A DNA stretch of 64,000 nucleotides, taken from the IMG/VR virus record IMGVR_UViG_3300036892_000014, positions 1-64,000 of that record. One strand, given 5' to 3'. This DNA is from a virus. Positions 17,195-26,195 of the stretch are shown one piece after another. The notes below the pieces were generated by a model. That model had not been told where the DNA came from, did not search any database, and worked only from the letters and a program-made list of their open reading frames with translations. Within the stretch, counting starts at the first letter, position 1. Each line of letters starts with the position of its first letter. The translations under genes were made by a program, and so were the position numbers.

Positions 17195-17575
17195 TTGGCA
17201 ATCACACAAGTAGAGTTAGCCACACCAGCGGGACTGTTTGTCTTTACGGATACGTCCATGGGGGCCTCTGTTGACGCAGTGAAGGCTTCTTCCGCTTTAG
17301 TGTATAGTATCAATATCAATAATTCTGCGAACAGTGTGCCGTCTTATGTTCGGCTGTTTAATCTGGCGTCAGGTTCGGTAATCGTCGGCACAACTGCCCC
17401 GGACTCAGTTTTGTATGTTCCTGCCAATGCAGTTGTTAGTTTTGCACTGTTCACGGGTGTACTGGCCGGAATAACTTTTGGTACGGCGCTATCTGCGTGC
17501 TGTGTCACGACAGGCGGAACGGCGGGCGTAACAGCGCCGTTGTCTTCCGTGGCCGTGACCATCACTTACGTTTAA
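17195..17575 (+). CDS. virion-associated beta protein, 126 aa (TTG start)
   Basis: No ATG fits; TTG with GGGG about eight bases upstream gives MAITQVELATPAGLFVFTDT. All-beta pattern with SYVRLFNLASGSVIVGTTAP, as in small head-decoration or capsid-associated proteins. Function uncertain. Confidence 0.55.
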   Translation: MAITQVELATPAGLFVFTDTSMGASVDAVKASSALVYSININNSANSVPSYVRLFNLASGSVIVGTTAPDSVLYVPANAVVSFALFTGVLAGITFGTALSACCVTTGGTAGVTAPLSSVAVTITYV

Positions 17576-17645
17576 TATTCGCTATTTGCGAATCGAGAAC
17601 GGAGAAATTTAAAATTTTGTTAGCATCCAAAAGGGTGCTTCAATA

Positions 17646-17691
17646 AAGCGCAGCGTTTGCGTGCTAGAGTAATCGAAGCGCAGCGTTCGCG
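17646..17691 (+). repeat. short direct repeat AGCGCAGCGTT(T/C)GCGT
   Basis: Two copies (17646-17662 and 17675-17691) in the spacer before gene 17709. Meaning unknown. Confidence 0.5.
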
Positions 17692-17708
17692 TTCATAGGG
17701 AGAAACAA

Positions 17709-18647
17709 ATGGGTGTTATCGCACAGTATCAAGTAAGCTTGGCATATCCGTCAACAGTCGGCGGAACGTCGGGCGTATTGCAGTATTTTTTCAGCAACAA
17801 CAGCCAGAACTTGTGGAACGTGGGCGCAACAGGCGTCAACACTCCGCAGAATAGCGCTCAGTTGGGCGCGGTTCCGTCAGCAACAAGTTCATTGGGTATG
17901 TTGCCATTCGACACCAGCGGATTCAAGTTGCAGGGCGGTCGTTTGTCTCTGTTTGTTTCCGGTGTGTTTTCATGCACGACTGGAACCCCGACGGTTACCC
18001 CGCTGATTCAGATTGTAACTCCGAATGCAACAACGGGTTCGATCTACACCAATCCGCAGTATACAGACTTCATGATAGGAGTCCCGTCTAGTGCATTGGT
18101 TGCAAACAGTCCGGTTGCGTTCTCAGCCGAAGCGGATATGGTTTTCGATCCGACCTCCGGAACGCTAGCTGGAATTCAGAACTACCAGATCGTGCCGAAG
18201 TCACCAGGGACGGCCTACGTATTGACGCAGGTAGCCGTTGCAGGAACCTCAACCACGTACACTGGAACCATCACGGGTGGTGCAGCGAATGCATACGCCG
18301 GTCAGACATTCCAGATTGCTGGATTCGCGGGCGCTGGCAACAACGTTAACGTGTTGGTTGTATCTTCAACCGCAACCACGTTGGTTGTAACGACCGCAAC
18401 CCAGGTTAACGAAACGCATGCTGCAACCGCAACGGGTGGTGGTGTGCCAGTTAACAACGGCCCAGGATTCTTCACTGCAATTCAGGGATTGGTTGCCGCA
18501 ACTCCGGTCAACCCGAACATCCCAGGACAGCAGACGAATTCTTACGGCATGAACCCGGGCTTTGGATTCGTAGCTGGAGTAACCTTCAGTTCAGGCAACG
18601 TTGGCAACAGCGCTAGCCTTTACGAGTTCAAGATCGTTCAGTTCTAA
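17709..18647 (+). CDS. virion protein with beta module, 312 aa
   Basis: MGVIAQYQVSLAYPSTVGGT start, GGGAGA upstream. The main body is beta-rich with a hydrophobic core typical of capsid decoration or vertex proteins. Residues about 172-240 are one copy of the dispersed YTGTITGGAANAYAG...QVNETHAATA module. The C-terminus FVAGVTFSSGNVGNSASLYE suggests a jelly-roll type ending. Exact role unknown. Confidence 0.6.
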   Translation: MGVIAQYQVSLAYPSTVGGTSGVLQYFFSNNSQNLWNVGATGVNTPQNSAQLGAVPSATSSLGMLPFDTSGFKLQGGRLSLFVSGVFSCTTGTPTVTPLIQIVTPNATTGSIYTNPQYTDFMIGVPSSALVANSPVAFSAEADMVFDPTSGTLAGIQNYQIVPKSPGTAYVLTQVAVAGTSTTYTGTITGGAANAYAGQTFQIAGFAGAGNNVNVLVVSSTATTLVVTTATQVNETHAATATGGGVPVNNGPGFFTAIQGLVAATPVNPNIPGQQTNSYGMNPGFGFVAGVTFSSGNVGNSASLYEFKIVQF

Positions 18648-18658
18648 TAAACCAATTT

Positions 18659-18700
18659 CGTTAGAGACTAACGGGGCGCAGATACAGAACGCGCCCCTTG
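18659..18700 (+). terminator. tandem hairpins, probable terminator
   Basis: CGTTAG/CTAACG (18659-18673) followed by GGGGCGC/GCGCCCC (18673-18697) and TTG. Strong stems but a weak U-tract. Confidence 0.45.
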
Positions 18701-18769
18701 TCTGCTACGATACTGTGCAAACCAGGACCTGTCGGACGTTATAGTCGTTGACACCTTTTATAGGCTCCG

Positions 18770-19099
18770 ATGCTATTCCTAATTGCTCCCGCCGTCGAGG
18801 CGGTTCATTCTGTTGTTGAAATTCTCGGATGGCCTACGCTATTGGCAACGATAGTGTGGGTTGTACGCAAGTGGGACAAGCTGACAGGAGAATTGAGAAG
18901 CATTGATAAGCGCACGCAAGACAACTTGGTTACTACAACAGTCGTGAAGGCTGCCGTGGAAACGATTAGAGACAATCACCTGGCCCATGTCGAACAGGGC
19001 GTGAAAGATTTAGCGTCATCGCACGACAAGACTATTGAAGTATTGGGCAGCATCGACAAGAACATCGCACTTCTTGTGGACCGCTTCCCGAGGGCGTAA
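18770..19099 (+). CDS. membrane-anchored coiled-coil protein, 109 aa
   Basis: One N-terminal hydrophobic segment (about residues 15-33) then a long polar helix with heptads to the end. The arrangement resembles small phage holin- or spanin-like proteins; no motif makes this certain. Confidence 0.5.
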   Translation: MLFLIAPAVEAVHSVVEILGWPTLLATIVWVVRKWDKLTGELRSIDKRTQDNLVTTTVVKAAVETIRDNHLAHVEQGVKDLASSHDKTIEVLGSIDKNIALLVDRFPRA

Positions 19100-19100
19100 C

Positions 19101-19289
19101 ATGCCAGCCGTTTCTAAAGCGCAACAGATCGCTATGGCAATTGCCGAGCATCATCCAGAAGACCTTAACTCAGACAATGCGGGCTTGAAGAAGATGACAC
19201 ATCAGCAACTGCACGACTTCGCATCGACCCCGCGTAAGCATCTTCCTTCATATGTTCACGCGCATAAAGCACGTAAAGATGCTTCTTAA
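19101..19289 (+). CDS. small phage protein with LHDFASTPRKHLP motif, 62 aa
   Basis: MPAVSKAQQIAMAIAEHHPE start and QLHDFASTPRKHLPSYV end match the layout of the DUF3008/DUF6496-type small proteins (SKAQQ start, L-x-DFASTPRKGLP motif) common in phages and soil bacteria. Function unknown. Confidence 0.65.
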   Translation: MPAVSKAQQIAMAIAEHHPEDLNSDNAGLKKMTHQQLHDFASTPRKHLPSYVHAHKARKDAS

Positions 19290-19373
19290 TATTCGGATAC
19301 TTTGGAAGAGAATTCAACTTCATTGGCATTTGTTTAGACAAAAGTTGGGGCTTTACGATTAGGGAGACTGATA

Positions 19374-19592
19374 ATGGCTTTACTCCAACTTGAACCCTCC
19401 CTGCCGTTGGTAACGCCGAAAGGAAAGGGTCGCGCAGTCGTTTTGATTGACTACGGAATTGAAGAGAATTTGCTCTGGGTTGTTTTTATAGACGAGACAG
19501 GTGAGTGCTGGGCGTTCCAAAACAAAGATGTTCGTTTGGAGTCCAATATTACGATAGGGGCAAAGCGGGACTCATCACCATTGAGGAAGTAA
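19374..19592 (+). CDS. conserved hypothetical protein, 72 aa
   Basis: TPKGKGRAVVLIDYGIEENL and WVVFIDETGECWAFQNKDVR indicate a small beta barrel. I recall similar unannotated proteins in phage virion regions. The stop overlaps the next ATG (TAATG). Confidence 0.6.
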   Translation: MALLQLEPSLPLVTPKGKGRAVVLIDYGIEENLLWVVFIDETGECWAFQNKDVRLESNITIGAKRDSSPLRK

Positions 19593-20212
19593 TGAGACAG
19601 TTCTCAGATACCCCGTATAAGTTGGCTAGGATGACCAAGGAACCGATTCTCTATCTCGTTCGTCATGGCGCAACATTGGGTGATGATACATACAGTGGAC
19701 CACCGAATCCGCCCCTGACCGAACAGGGACGCAATGACGCCGCAGAAGTAGCGCAATTCTTTGTCGGCAGAAAGACGGGTGATATTGTTTCTTCTGAACT
19801 AGGTAGGACGCAAGCGACCGCTAATGAAATTGGAAAGGCACTCGGCAAGAAAGTCCAATTGAGTAAGGGACTAGATTCGCTCGACGTTGGGGATGTATCC
19901 AAGATCAAAGATAAAGACGAAGCGGATAAAGTAATTCATCACCACCAAGATAATCCGGATGAACCCATCCCTGGCGGCGAATCTATTAATCATTTTGACC
20001 GCAGGATTGAACCGGAGTTGATGAAGGGCATCGGCACTTACTACAAAACGGGGTTGCCGTCGATCTTCTCCATTCATCACAGTGTTCAGCACACAGCAGG
20101 AAAGATTTTTAATAATGACAAGGATTCCGCGTTGACTCATCCAGGTGGGGTAGTAGCAGTTTACAAAGATTCAAATGGCTTTCGGGCCGTTCCGATTTTT
20201 AAACCGGAATAA
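19592..20212 (+). CDS. histidine phosphatase (phosphoglycerate-mutase-like), 206 aa
   Basis: Start at 19592 with GAGG five bases upstream. YLVRHGAT (RHG at residues 24-26) is the catalytic signature, PLTEQGRNDAAEVAQF and SSELGRTQATANEIG follow in the usual spacing, and SIHHSVQHTAG supplies the second catalytic His. Family members are phosphomonoesterases or mutases. In a virion operon the substrate is unknown and it may be packaged. Confidence 0.8.
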   Translation: MRQFSDTPYKLARMTKEPILYLVRHGATLGDDTYSGPPNPPLTEQGRNDAAEVAQFFVGRKTGDIVSSELGRTQATANEIGKALGKKVQLSKGLDSLDVGDVSKIKDKDEADKVIHHHQDNPDEPIPGGESINHFDRRIEPELMKGIGTYYKTGLPSIFSIHHSVQHTAGKIFNNDKDSALTHPGGVVAVYKDSNGFRAVPIFKPE

Positions 20213-20227
20213 TTTTAGGAGTCAGTC

Positions 20228-20533
20228 ATGGCAAAGAAGCACCCGTTCAGTCATACTGTGGTTGAACACCACAAAGACGGAAGTCACACCGTCCACCACA
20301 TTCATGAGAAGCACGGTCATCAACACACCGCGCCTGTTCGTGAAGGCGATGTGAAGGGTGCGGCAGGCGGTCACGATGAGATGATGGATCACATGATGGA
20401 TCACACCTCTGAGCCGAACCCGGGCGAGGCAGAAGCGGCAGCGGGTCCAGCAGGCGCAGCACCAGCGGCAGCAGCCCCGGCAGCACCAGCGGCAGCACCG
20501 ATGGGCGCGTCGTCAACCGGCGCAGGACAGTAA
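20228..20533 (+). CDS. His-rich N-terminus, Ala/Pro tail protein, 101 aa
   Basis: HHKDGSHTVHHIHEKHGHQH and DEMMDHMMDHTSEPNPGE could bind metal ions; the last 35 residues are Ala/Pro/Gly repeats. I recognise the His-rich part as recurring in related uncultured phages. Role unknown. Confidence 0.6.
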   Translation: MAKKHPFSHTVVEHHKDGSHTVHHIHEKHGHQHTAPVREGDVKGAAGGHDEMMDHMMDHTSEPNPGEAEAAAGPAGAAPAAAAPAAPAAAPMGASSTGAGQ

Positions 20534-20574
20534 CATCGGACATTCCTCGGCCCATTACCGAGGCGCAGACTCGT

Positions 20575-20623
20575 GGGCGTGCCTAACTCACGCCCGCAGT
20601 CGCATTCTAGTTAGGAGAAAGAT
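20575..20623 (+). promoter_or_regulatory. HNH-type leader without an HNH gene
   Basis: GGGCGTG (20575-20581) pairs with CACGCCC (20589-20595), loop CCTAACT, followed by TTAGGAGA and an ATG. This matches the HNH leader architecture, but only a 23-codon frame follows. A second hairpin, CCTCGG/CCGAGG, lies just upstream at 20545-20563. Confidence 0.45.
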
Positions 20624-20695
20624 ATGCCTGTTAAGGGTCAGATTAATCCTGCGATTCGAGATCAGCGAACTATTTGGATGAGTCTAAGGAAATGA
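20624..20695 (+). CDS. short frame after the orphan leader, 23 aa
   Basis: MPVKGQINPAIRDQRTIWMS then LRK, with a strong ribosome-binding site. Possibly the start of a deleted HNH gene. No other support. Confidence 0.3.
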   Translation: MPVKGQINPAIRDQRTIWMSLRK

Positions 20696-20755
20696 GATTA
20701 GAACCAACAACCGAGGATTTTACGGTTGCTTCGAAATTATTGCAGGAGCACTTAA

Positions 20756-20944
20756 ATGGCAAAGCACAATGCGTCCCTATACAGGGCGATGCATCAACTT
20801 AGAAAAGGAAATTTGCATAAGCATCTTGGTATTCCTGAAGGTAACTCTATTCCCGCTGAGAAATTAGAAGTCTCTCCGAATGATAGTGAACACGTCAAGC
20901 ATATGAAGAATTTTGCAAAAACCATGTCAGGATTTAAACACTAA
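20756..20944 (+). CDS. small basic protein, 62 aa
   Basis: AGGAG eight bases upstream; helical, Lys/His rich (HQLRKGNLHKHLGIPEGNSI). Layout recalls small phage proteins ahead of holin and terminase genes. The stop overlaps the next ATG. Confidence 0.55.
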   Translation: MAKHNASLYRAMHQLRKGNLHKHLGIPEGNSIPAEKLEVSPNDSEHVKHMKNFAKTMSGFKH

Positions 20945-21171
20945 TGTGGAGTTTAATTAAGTCAACAGTCCTCGACAACGATGGCACTGTAAATCCAGCG
21001 CACATCATCACTATAGCATTGACTGCGGCAATCATCGCCTGGGGTACTCACGTGGCAATTCACACGCACGCAATGCCTGAACTAACCGGAGCAGCGGCTC
21101 TTCTAGGCGGGGGCGCAGCCGTGAACGTTGCGCACAAGGCTGAAGACATCGTCGCAAAGATCAAGGAGTAA
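20944..21171 (+). CDS. holin-like membrane protein, 75 aa
   Basis: Two hydrophobic stretches (about residues 18-40 and 45-62) flanked by short polar ends, DGTVNPAHIITIALTAAIIA then AALLGGGAAVNVAHKAEDIV. Size, topology and place just before the terminase gene fit a phage holin. No lysin gene is recognised nearby, so this stays tentative. Confidence 0.45.
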   Translation: MWSLIKSTVLDNDGTVNPAHIITIALTAAIIAWGTHVAIHTHAMPELTGAAALLGGGAAVNVAHKAEDIVAKIKE

Positions 21172-21173
21172 CC

Positions 21174-21440
21174 ATGCCACAGCAAGACGATGGCGGTGTA
21201 GCAGCAAAGCTTGCAGAAGCCAAGGCTGCTTTGACGGGCGCATCGAATTCTAACGTATCACCAACGAAGTCACCTTACGCACCGCCGCCGTCGTACGCAG
21301 CGCCGCACGCGATAAGGAAGGGTGGTGGCCCTAAGCCCCCAGCGCCTAAGCCAGGCGTATCGGGGGAAGTAGAGTCAGCCGCCGCAGGCCTAGCAGCAAA
21401 GCAAAAGAATGTTGACGACTACAAAGCCGCCAACCAATAA
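21174..21440 (+). CDS. Pro/Ala-rich hypothetical protein, 88 aa
   Basis: Low-complexity Pro/Ala/Lys composition with a helical start and end. Located where many phages encode the small terminase subunit, but no DNA-binding motif is visible. Confidence 0.5.
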   Translation: MPQQDDGGVAAKLAEAKAALTGASNSNVSPTKSPYAPPPSYAAPHAIRKGGGPKPPAPKPGVSGEVESAAAGLAAKQKNVDDYKAANQ

Positions 21441-21452
21441 GTTGGAGGCTCA

Positions 21453-23729
21453 ATGCCTATTACAGGAATCGAAAAGGACCGCTTAAATTTTGTTGACGAG
21501 CGCGTTCGTACGCAGAAGGCTATATGGCCTGGAATCGTCGAGAAGTGGGATGCTGAAGCGAATGGAAAGCGCTACAAGTCCGAAGTCCTTTCGATGAAGG
21601 CGTTGTGGAACCTGTATGTGGGTGGCAATCCGGAACAGTTGACCGAGGAAGAAGAGGCTCGCGGTAAGAAGCCATTAAAGAAAAAAACCGGGTACGAAGT
21701 CATCCCGATCAAAGCGTTTGAGTTGCCTGGGCGATTTAACGAGAAGGGTCGCAAGCGCGACGACACCTTGATTCACACGGGTGTCAATGGCTATCTCCAC
21801 TTCAATCAGTGGTTGATGGCTCGCGATCAGGCGCGTAAGGATTTGTTCTGGTTCGGAAAAGAAGTCTTCCACATGGACTTCGAGCCTGAAGTGCATCAAG
21901 TAACCTGCAATCAGTTCGTGCAGAAAGATTTTGATGGCGTTTGGGTAGAAGATTATGGCCAGAAAGAATTTAAAGTAGCTATGGCAAGTCAGACTCGTAT
22001 TCCTAGAGTGTGGGTGCAGGCTGACGAGTACGAAAAGAATTCCTTGCGAGACATCGGGTACTATATGCCCGACCCAATAGAAGCGGAGAAAGGTCCTAAC
22101 CTTGCCCGCACTATGATTTTGTTGGACCCTCGTGGGTTCTTCAAGTCATACACAGACGCGCTAGATTGCGTCCAGTGGATTATCAACTGCCCAGACATTC
22201 GTATCCTCATCATGAGCGGTACGTATAAGTTGACATTGCAGTTCCTTGCCAACGCAAAGGGTAAGTTCTATCTTCCACGTGGACTACGTCCGACTTACTT
22301 TCATTTACTGTTCCCAGAATATGTTATTCGAGGGGTTGACGGTGATTCGAAAGAGCCTTTGATTCTCGACCCGACACTGCGCCGACTAGAGTCCCAAGAC
22401 CCGACGTTGGGAATCATGTCTATCGGATCGTCATTGTCCGGGTTCCACTGCGACGTGTTAAAGTTCGACGATATCGTCACAGACGAGAATTGCAACACGG
22501 ATGAGACCAGAGAAGGACTGAAGGACAAGGCCGACGGCGCGGTCAACTTGCGCATGCCGTGGGGCTGGACGGATATCATCGGGACGCGCTACTTCCCAGA
22601 TGACTATTACGGACTACTCTTGGACAAGTTCAAAGAAAGTCCAGAAGATTTTAACCTGAAGTTTTTTACCCGCGCTGCATGGGTAGTTAAGCCTGAGTTC
22701 AAAGACGTAGAAGAAAGAAGTTTGTTTGAACTGAAAGAGGATATGGTTGATCTGACCTTTCCACAGCATAAGTCATGGAAGAGTCTTCGTCAGGACTTGA
22801 AGAACGAGAAAAGTTTTCGCTGCCAGCAACTTAACCAACCTGTCTGGGGAAACGAGAACAGCGTCAAGTTTGATCGCGGCGTGTTGGAAGCGCACAGAGG
22901 TGTTAAACTATTGGCCGAAGTGGTCATGGCACCCGGAAAAGTTTACGGTGCTATTGACCTAGCGCGTGAGAACAAACAGTTCTCAGACTTCACGGCACTT
23001 GCTGTCGGAAAAGTCTATCAAGAAGGTTCGATCCCGATTCTTACACCAGAGCAAGCCGCAGCGTCAGTGCGGCTAGAAGGAAAGTGGATTCTGGTCGTCC
23101 TCGATGTGCAATTTGGGAAGTGGTCTCAGACGGAGATCGCGGCTAGGATTGCAAAGATGCATGACGTATGGCGTCCTTCGCAGTGGTACGGCGAGGATAC
23201 CGGCGGCATTCAGCTATTGAAGGAAAAGATTGTAGACGTATCCAAAACGACGTACGGCCATTGGCCGTATATTGATTGGAGAACGCCGGATAATTCCGAG
23301 AATGCAAAGCGAGGCCGCATCAAAGGCCTTGAGATGCTTCTTACCACCGATAGACTGTTCTTTTTGACGGGCGGGTGGAATTCGGAAGTGTTCGAACAAC
23401 TTGAGAAATATAAAGGACAGAAGAGTACGCGCTTCTTTAAGGATGACGTACCTGATGTTCTATCTCAGTTGGCTAATAAATATATTCCGAGCATCATTCA
23501 GAAGTCGAAAAAAGAATTGATCGAGGAAGCTAGTCAGAGGGAAGCCCAGTATAGGGAGTATCTTCGTCGCGAGGTCAAGAGACAGATTTACGGCGAGGAT
23601 AACGGGGGCTTCGGCATGGCAGCACCCAGTCAATCATATTGGTACAATGAGCCTCCCCCACAGCAGCCGTCATCGCCAGTGAGTGAGATTGCACGAAAGT
23701 TGTTTGGCGGCAATGGGATGAGGGGATAA
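21453..23729 (+). CDS. terL: terminase large subunit, 758 aa
   Basis: Packages DNA into the capsid. N-terminal ATPase: adenine-motif region about residues 160-200, Walker A-like LLDPRGFFKSYTDAL near residue 222, Walker B LKFDDIVTDEN near 339, coupling segment IMSIGSSLSGFH before it. C-terminal RNase H-like nuclease: GAIDLARENKQFSDFTALAV near 500, EDTGGIQLLKEK near 578, acidic VPDVLSQLANKY near 670. Length is normal. Stop adjoins the portal ATG. Confidence 0.9.
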   Translation: MPITGIEKDRLNFVDERVRTQKAIWPGIVEKWDAEANGKRYKSEVLSMKALWNLYVGGNPEQLTEEEEARGKKPLKKKTGYEVIPIKAFELPGRFNEKGRKRDDTLIHTGVNGYLHFNQWLMARDQARKDLFWFGKEVFHMDFEPEVHQVTCNQFVQKDFDGVWVEDYGQKEFKVAMASQTRIPRVWVQADEYEKNSLRDIGYYMPDPIEAEKGPNLARTMILLDPRGFFKSYTDALDCVQWIINCPDIRILIMSGTYKLTLQFLANAKGKFYLPRGLRPTYFHLLFPEYVIRGVDGDSKEPLILDPTLRRLESQDPTLGIMSIGSSLSGFHCDVLKFDDIVTDENCNTDETREGLKDKADGAVNLRMPWGWTDIIGTRYFPDDYYGLLLDKFKESPEDFNLKFFTRAAWVVKPEFKDVEERSLFELKEDMVDLTFPQHKSWKSLRQDLKNEKSFRCQQLNQPVWGNENSVKFDRGVLEAHRGVKLLAEVVMAPGKVYGAIDLARENKQFSDFTALAVGKVYQEGSIPILTPEQAAASVRLEGKWILVVLDVQFGKWSQTEIAARIAKMHDVWRPSQWYGEDTGGIQLLKEKIVDVSKTTYGHWPYIDWRTPDNSENAKRGRIKGLEMLLTTDRLFFLTGGWNSEVFEQLEKYKGQKSTRFFKDDVPDVLSQLANKYIPSIIQKSKKELIEEASQREAQYREYLRREVKRQIYGEDNGGFGMAAPSQSYWYNEPPPQQPSSPVSEIARKLFGGNGMRG

Positions 23730-25844
23730 ATGTCGGAACCGCTAAATAATCAGGCAGCGTTGATACTTGGGAATCGCGAGGTTACCGCTGCGGATCAGAT
23801 TACGTCAGAGAACATACACAAGGATAAGGATACTGGTACCTTCCTGTATGATGACCAAGCGGCTCTGAAGTTAGTTATTAACGATGCGGCAATGGCGGAC
23901 AACTACGCCAACGTCAATCAGTGGGCCAGCACTTGGACGCAGTCAGCGATTATTTTGCAGAGTCCAGCGAGCGCTTCGGCGTTCGACGGCGGCAACATAG
24001 CGCAGGCTAACGTTCCCAAGTTCACGTTATCGAACCACATAAGTGAGATAGTGCCGAAGATTATGGAAGGACTCTTTTATGAAGACCCTCCGTTTCTTCT
24101 TCGCCCGCGCCCGGGTACAAAACAGGAAATAGTCCGTTCAAAGACGGCACTGTTCTCTGCGCAATTGTGGGACATGCAGTTCAAGGTTGAGATGGAGCGT
24201 GGCCTTGAACAGATGGCGCTACTCGGCACCACAGTATTTAAGTGGGGCTACTTAGAGCGTCCCGTTAAATTGAAGCAGTTTCGCCGTAAGCAGGAACAGT
24301 TGCAACTTAATACATCTGTTCCAACTGACCCGATTAACACACCGGATTCTGACGCTTACGAAATGTTTATCCTCGACGAAGTGGAATCACGTCCGTGGAT
24401 AAAGTACTGTGATATTCGTACTGTATTGGTTGAGCCAGGATGCCGTTACGGCGATATCCGTCGCGCAAAGTGGGTAGTATATCGCGACTTTGCTACATAT
24501 GATGATTTGAACACGCTGCGCAATGTTCCAGGCTACGATATCCCCGACGAGAAAACGTTGAGGGCGTTGTTCATGTCTGGTGCGACAACGGGTGCTGACA
24601 ACATTACCATGACCATCCCAGAAGGGATGCGTGGTTATTTGCAGCAAGCGTTGCCACGTAGCTTCAGGAGTTCGACTGATGAGTTGCAGAACTCGTTGGA
24701 AATTCTTGAGCGCTGGGACAATGATAAGGTTATTGTCGCGCTTACCTTCAATGGTAAGCACATACTGATTCGTAACGAACTCAACCCGTACGGAAAGATT
24801 CCGTTCCTTTCGGCCAACTGGCGCAACCTGCCAGACAGTTTTTACGGACAAGGCCTAGGCCAGCTAATCGGAAGCGAGCAAATCGTGGAGCAGGGAGTTA
24901 CCAACCTTGCGCTCGATCTACTTGCTTATGGATTGCAGCCGACAGCCATTCGTAAGAAGGGCTTCAACGTTCCGACACAGATGACCCGTTGGAAGCAAGG
25001 CGGAATCATCGACGTTGACGACGACGTTGACAAGGCTTTTAAGTTTATGACCATGCCTCCCGTACCGAGCGAGGCTTGGCAATTCATTAACCAGGCAAAG
25101 CAGGATGCGGCTGGAACATCAGGTTCAAACGAAATCGTAGGCCAGGGCGGCACCGTCGGTGGTGGTCGCGGCACCGGAATGCGTTCGGGTACCGGAGCGG
25201 CAGCCGTTGTTCAGGCTAATGCTAGCCGACTTGACGGCCCGACCACACGCGTGATTGAGCAGGTTTTTGAACCGTGGCTTTACCAGATGGATCAGTTGAA
25301 TAATGAACTGCTTCCGACCAGTGTCCTCCGTCGTGTATTGGGCGAGGAAATGGGCAATGACTACTTGCAAGATCACATTGAATTTCGCAATGCGAAGTTT
25401 CAGTATGAAGTTCTTGCAGGAGCGCATCTCGGGGCCAAGAAAGAAATGGCTCAGGCGTTGCCAGTCATCATTCAACTTTTGAATAACCCGACGTTCGTGA
25501 AGAACGTTAATGACGGGCACTATCAGTTCGACGCGGTTGCAATCTTCAAGGCGTTTACGGATGCGGCAGGTTGGAAGTTCTCTCAAGAATTCCTACGCCC
25601 GATGACACCAGAAGAAACACAACGCTATGAAGCGAATTCGCCAGCGGCACTTCAGCAGCAACAGTTGAAGGCGCAGCAGAATCAGGCGCAGCAAAAGTTC
25701 CAACAGGAACAGCAATTAGAAGATCAAAAGCAACTCGGAAAGGCGGGAGCAGAAGTTCTTCGCGCAACAACTGAGCACAGCTTGTCTTCTGAAGATACGG
25801 GAGAACCGGGCAATCAAGGTTTCGGTTCGGAAGTTTCCGTTTAA
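23730..25844 (+). CDS. portal protein, 704 aa
   Basis: Ring at the packaging vertex. Directly after the terminase gene, right size for a podovirus-type portal. Typical features: N-terminal virion-facing domain, PKIMEGLFYEDPPFLLRPRP, central clip/stem region with LIGSEQIVEQGVTNLALDLL, and a Gln-rich C-terminal helix (residues about 635-670) like a portal barrel or crown. Confidence 0.85.
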   Translation: MSEPLNNQAALILGNREVTAADQITSENIHKDKDTGTFLYDDQAALKLVINDAAMADNYANVNQWASTWTQSAIILQSPASASAFDGGNIAQANVPKFTLSNHISEIVPKIMEGLFYEDPPFLLRPRPGTKQEIVRSKTALFSAQLWDMQFKVEMERGLEQMALLGTTVFKWGYLERPVKLKQFRRKQEQLQLNTSVPTDPINTPDSDAYEMFILDEVESRPWIKYCDIRTVLVEPGCRYGDIRRAKWVVYRDFATYDDLNTLRNVPGYDIPDEKTLRALFMSGATTGADNITMTIPEGMRGYLQQALPRSFRSSTDELQNSLEILERWDNDKVIVALTFNGKHILIRNELNPYGKIPFLSANWRNLPDSFYGQGLGQLIGSEQIVEQGVTNLALDLLAYGLQPTAIRKKGFNVPTQMTRWKQGGIIDVDDDVDKAFKFMTMPPVPSEAWQFINQAKQDAAGTSGSNEIVGQGGTVGGGRGTGMRSGTGAAAVVQANASRLDGPTTRVIEQVFEPWLYQMDQLNNELLPTSVLRRVLGEEMGNDYLQDHIEFRNAKFQYEVLAGAHLGAKKEMAQALPVIIQLLNNPTFVKNVNDGHYQFDAVAIFKAFTDAAGWKFSQEFLRPMTPEETQRYEANSPAALQQQQLKAQQNQAQQKFQQEQQLEDQKQLGKAGAEVLRATTEHSLSSEDTGEPGNQGFGSEVSV

Positions 25845-25859
25845 CCAATAAGGAATAGC

Positions 25860-26195
25860 ATGCCTACACCACTAATGTTTGATGAACTAAATGCAACTGA
25901 GCGCGTTAATCTCGCGGGACTCCAACAGCATCCAGGATATGCAGTTCTGGAGAAGTTGATGATGTCCGCTTGCCGTCGCGCCACTGAATTAGTTATCGCA
26001 TTGGACCCGACCGCGGAGGACTACGAGCGTAAGCTACGAGTCCTTCAAAGTCTTGCTCGCGAACGAAGTCAATTTTGTACGTTGGTCTTGAAGTCTGTAG
26101 CCTGGCAAGTTGATTATGAAGCCGAGTTACAGAAGAAAGAGAAGCCAACAGACAAGCCAGAACGTAATCCAATACTGAAGGGGATGCCACAATGA
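25860..26195 (+). CDS. hypothetical protein between portal and scaffold, 111 aa
   Basis: All-helical and charged; LAGLQQHPGYAVLEKLMMSA then long helices. Position suggests a head-assembly factor. Overlaps the next ATG by ATGA. Not recognised. Confidence 0.55.
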   Translation: MPTPLMFDELNATERVNLAGLQQHPGYAVLEKLMMSACRRATELVIALDPTAEDYERKLRVLQSLARERSQFCTLVLKSVAWQVDYEAELQKKEKPTDKPERNPILKGMPQ

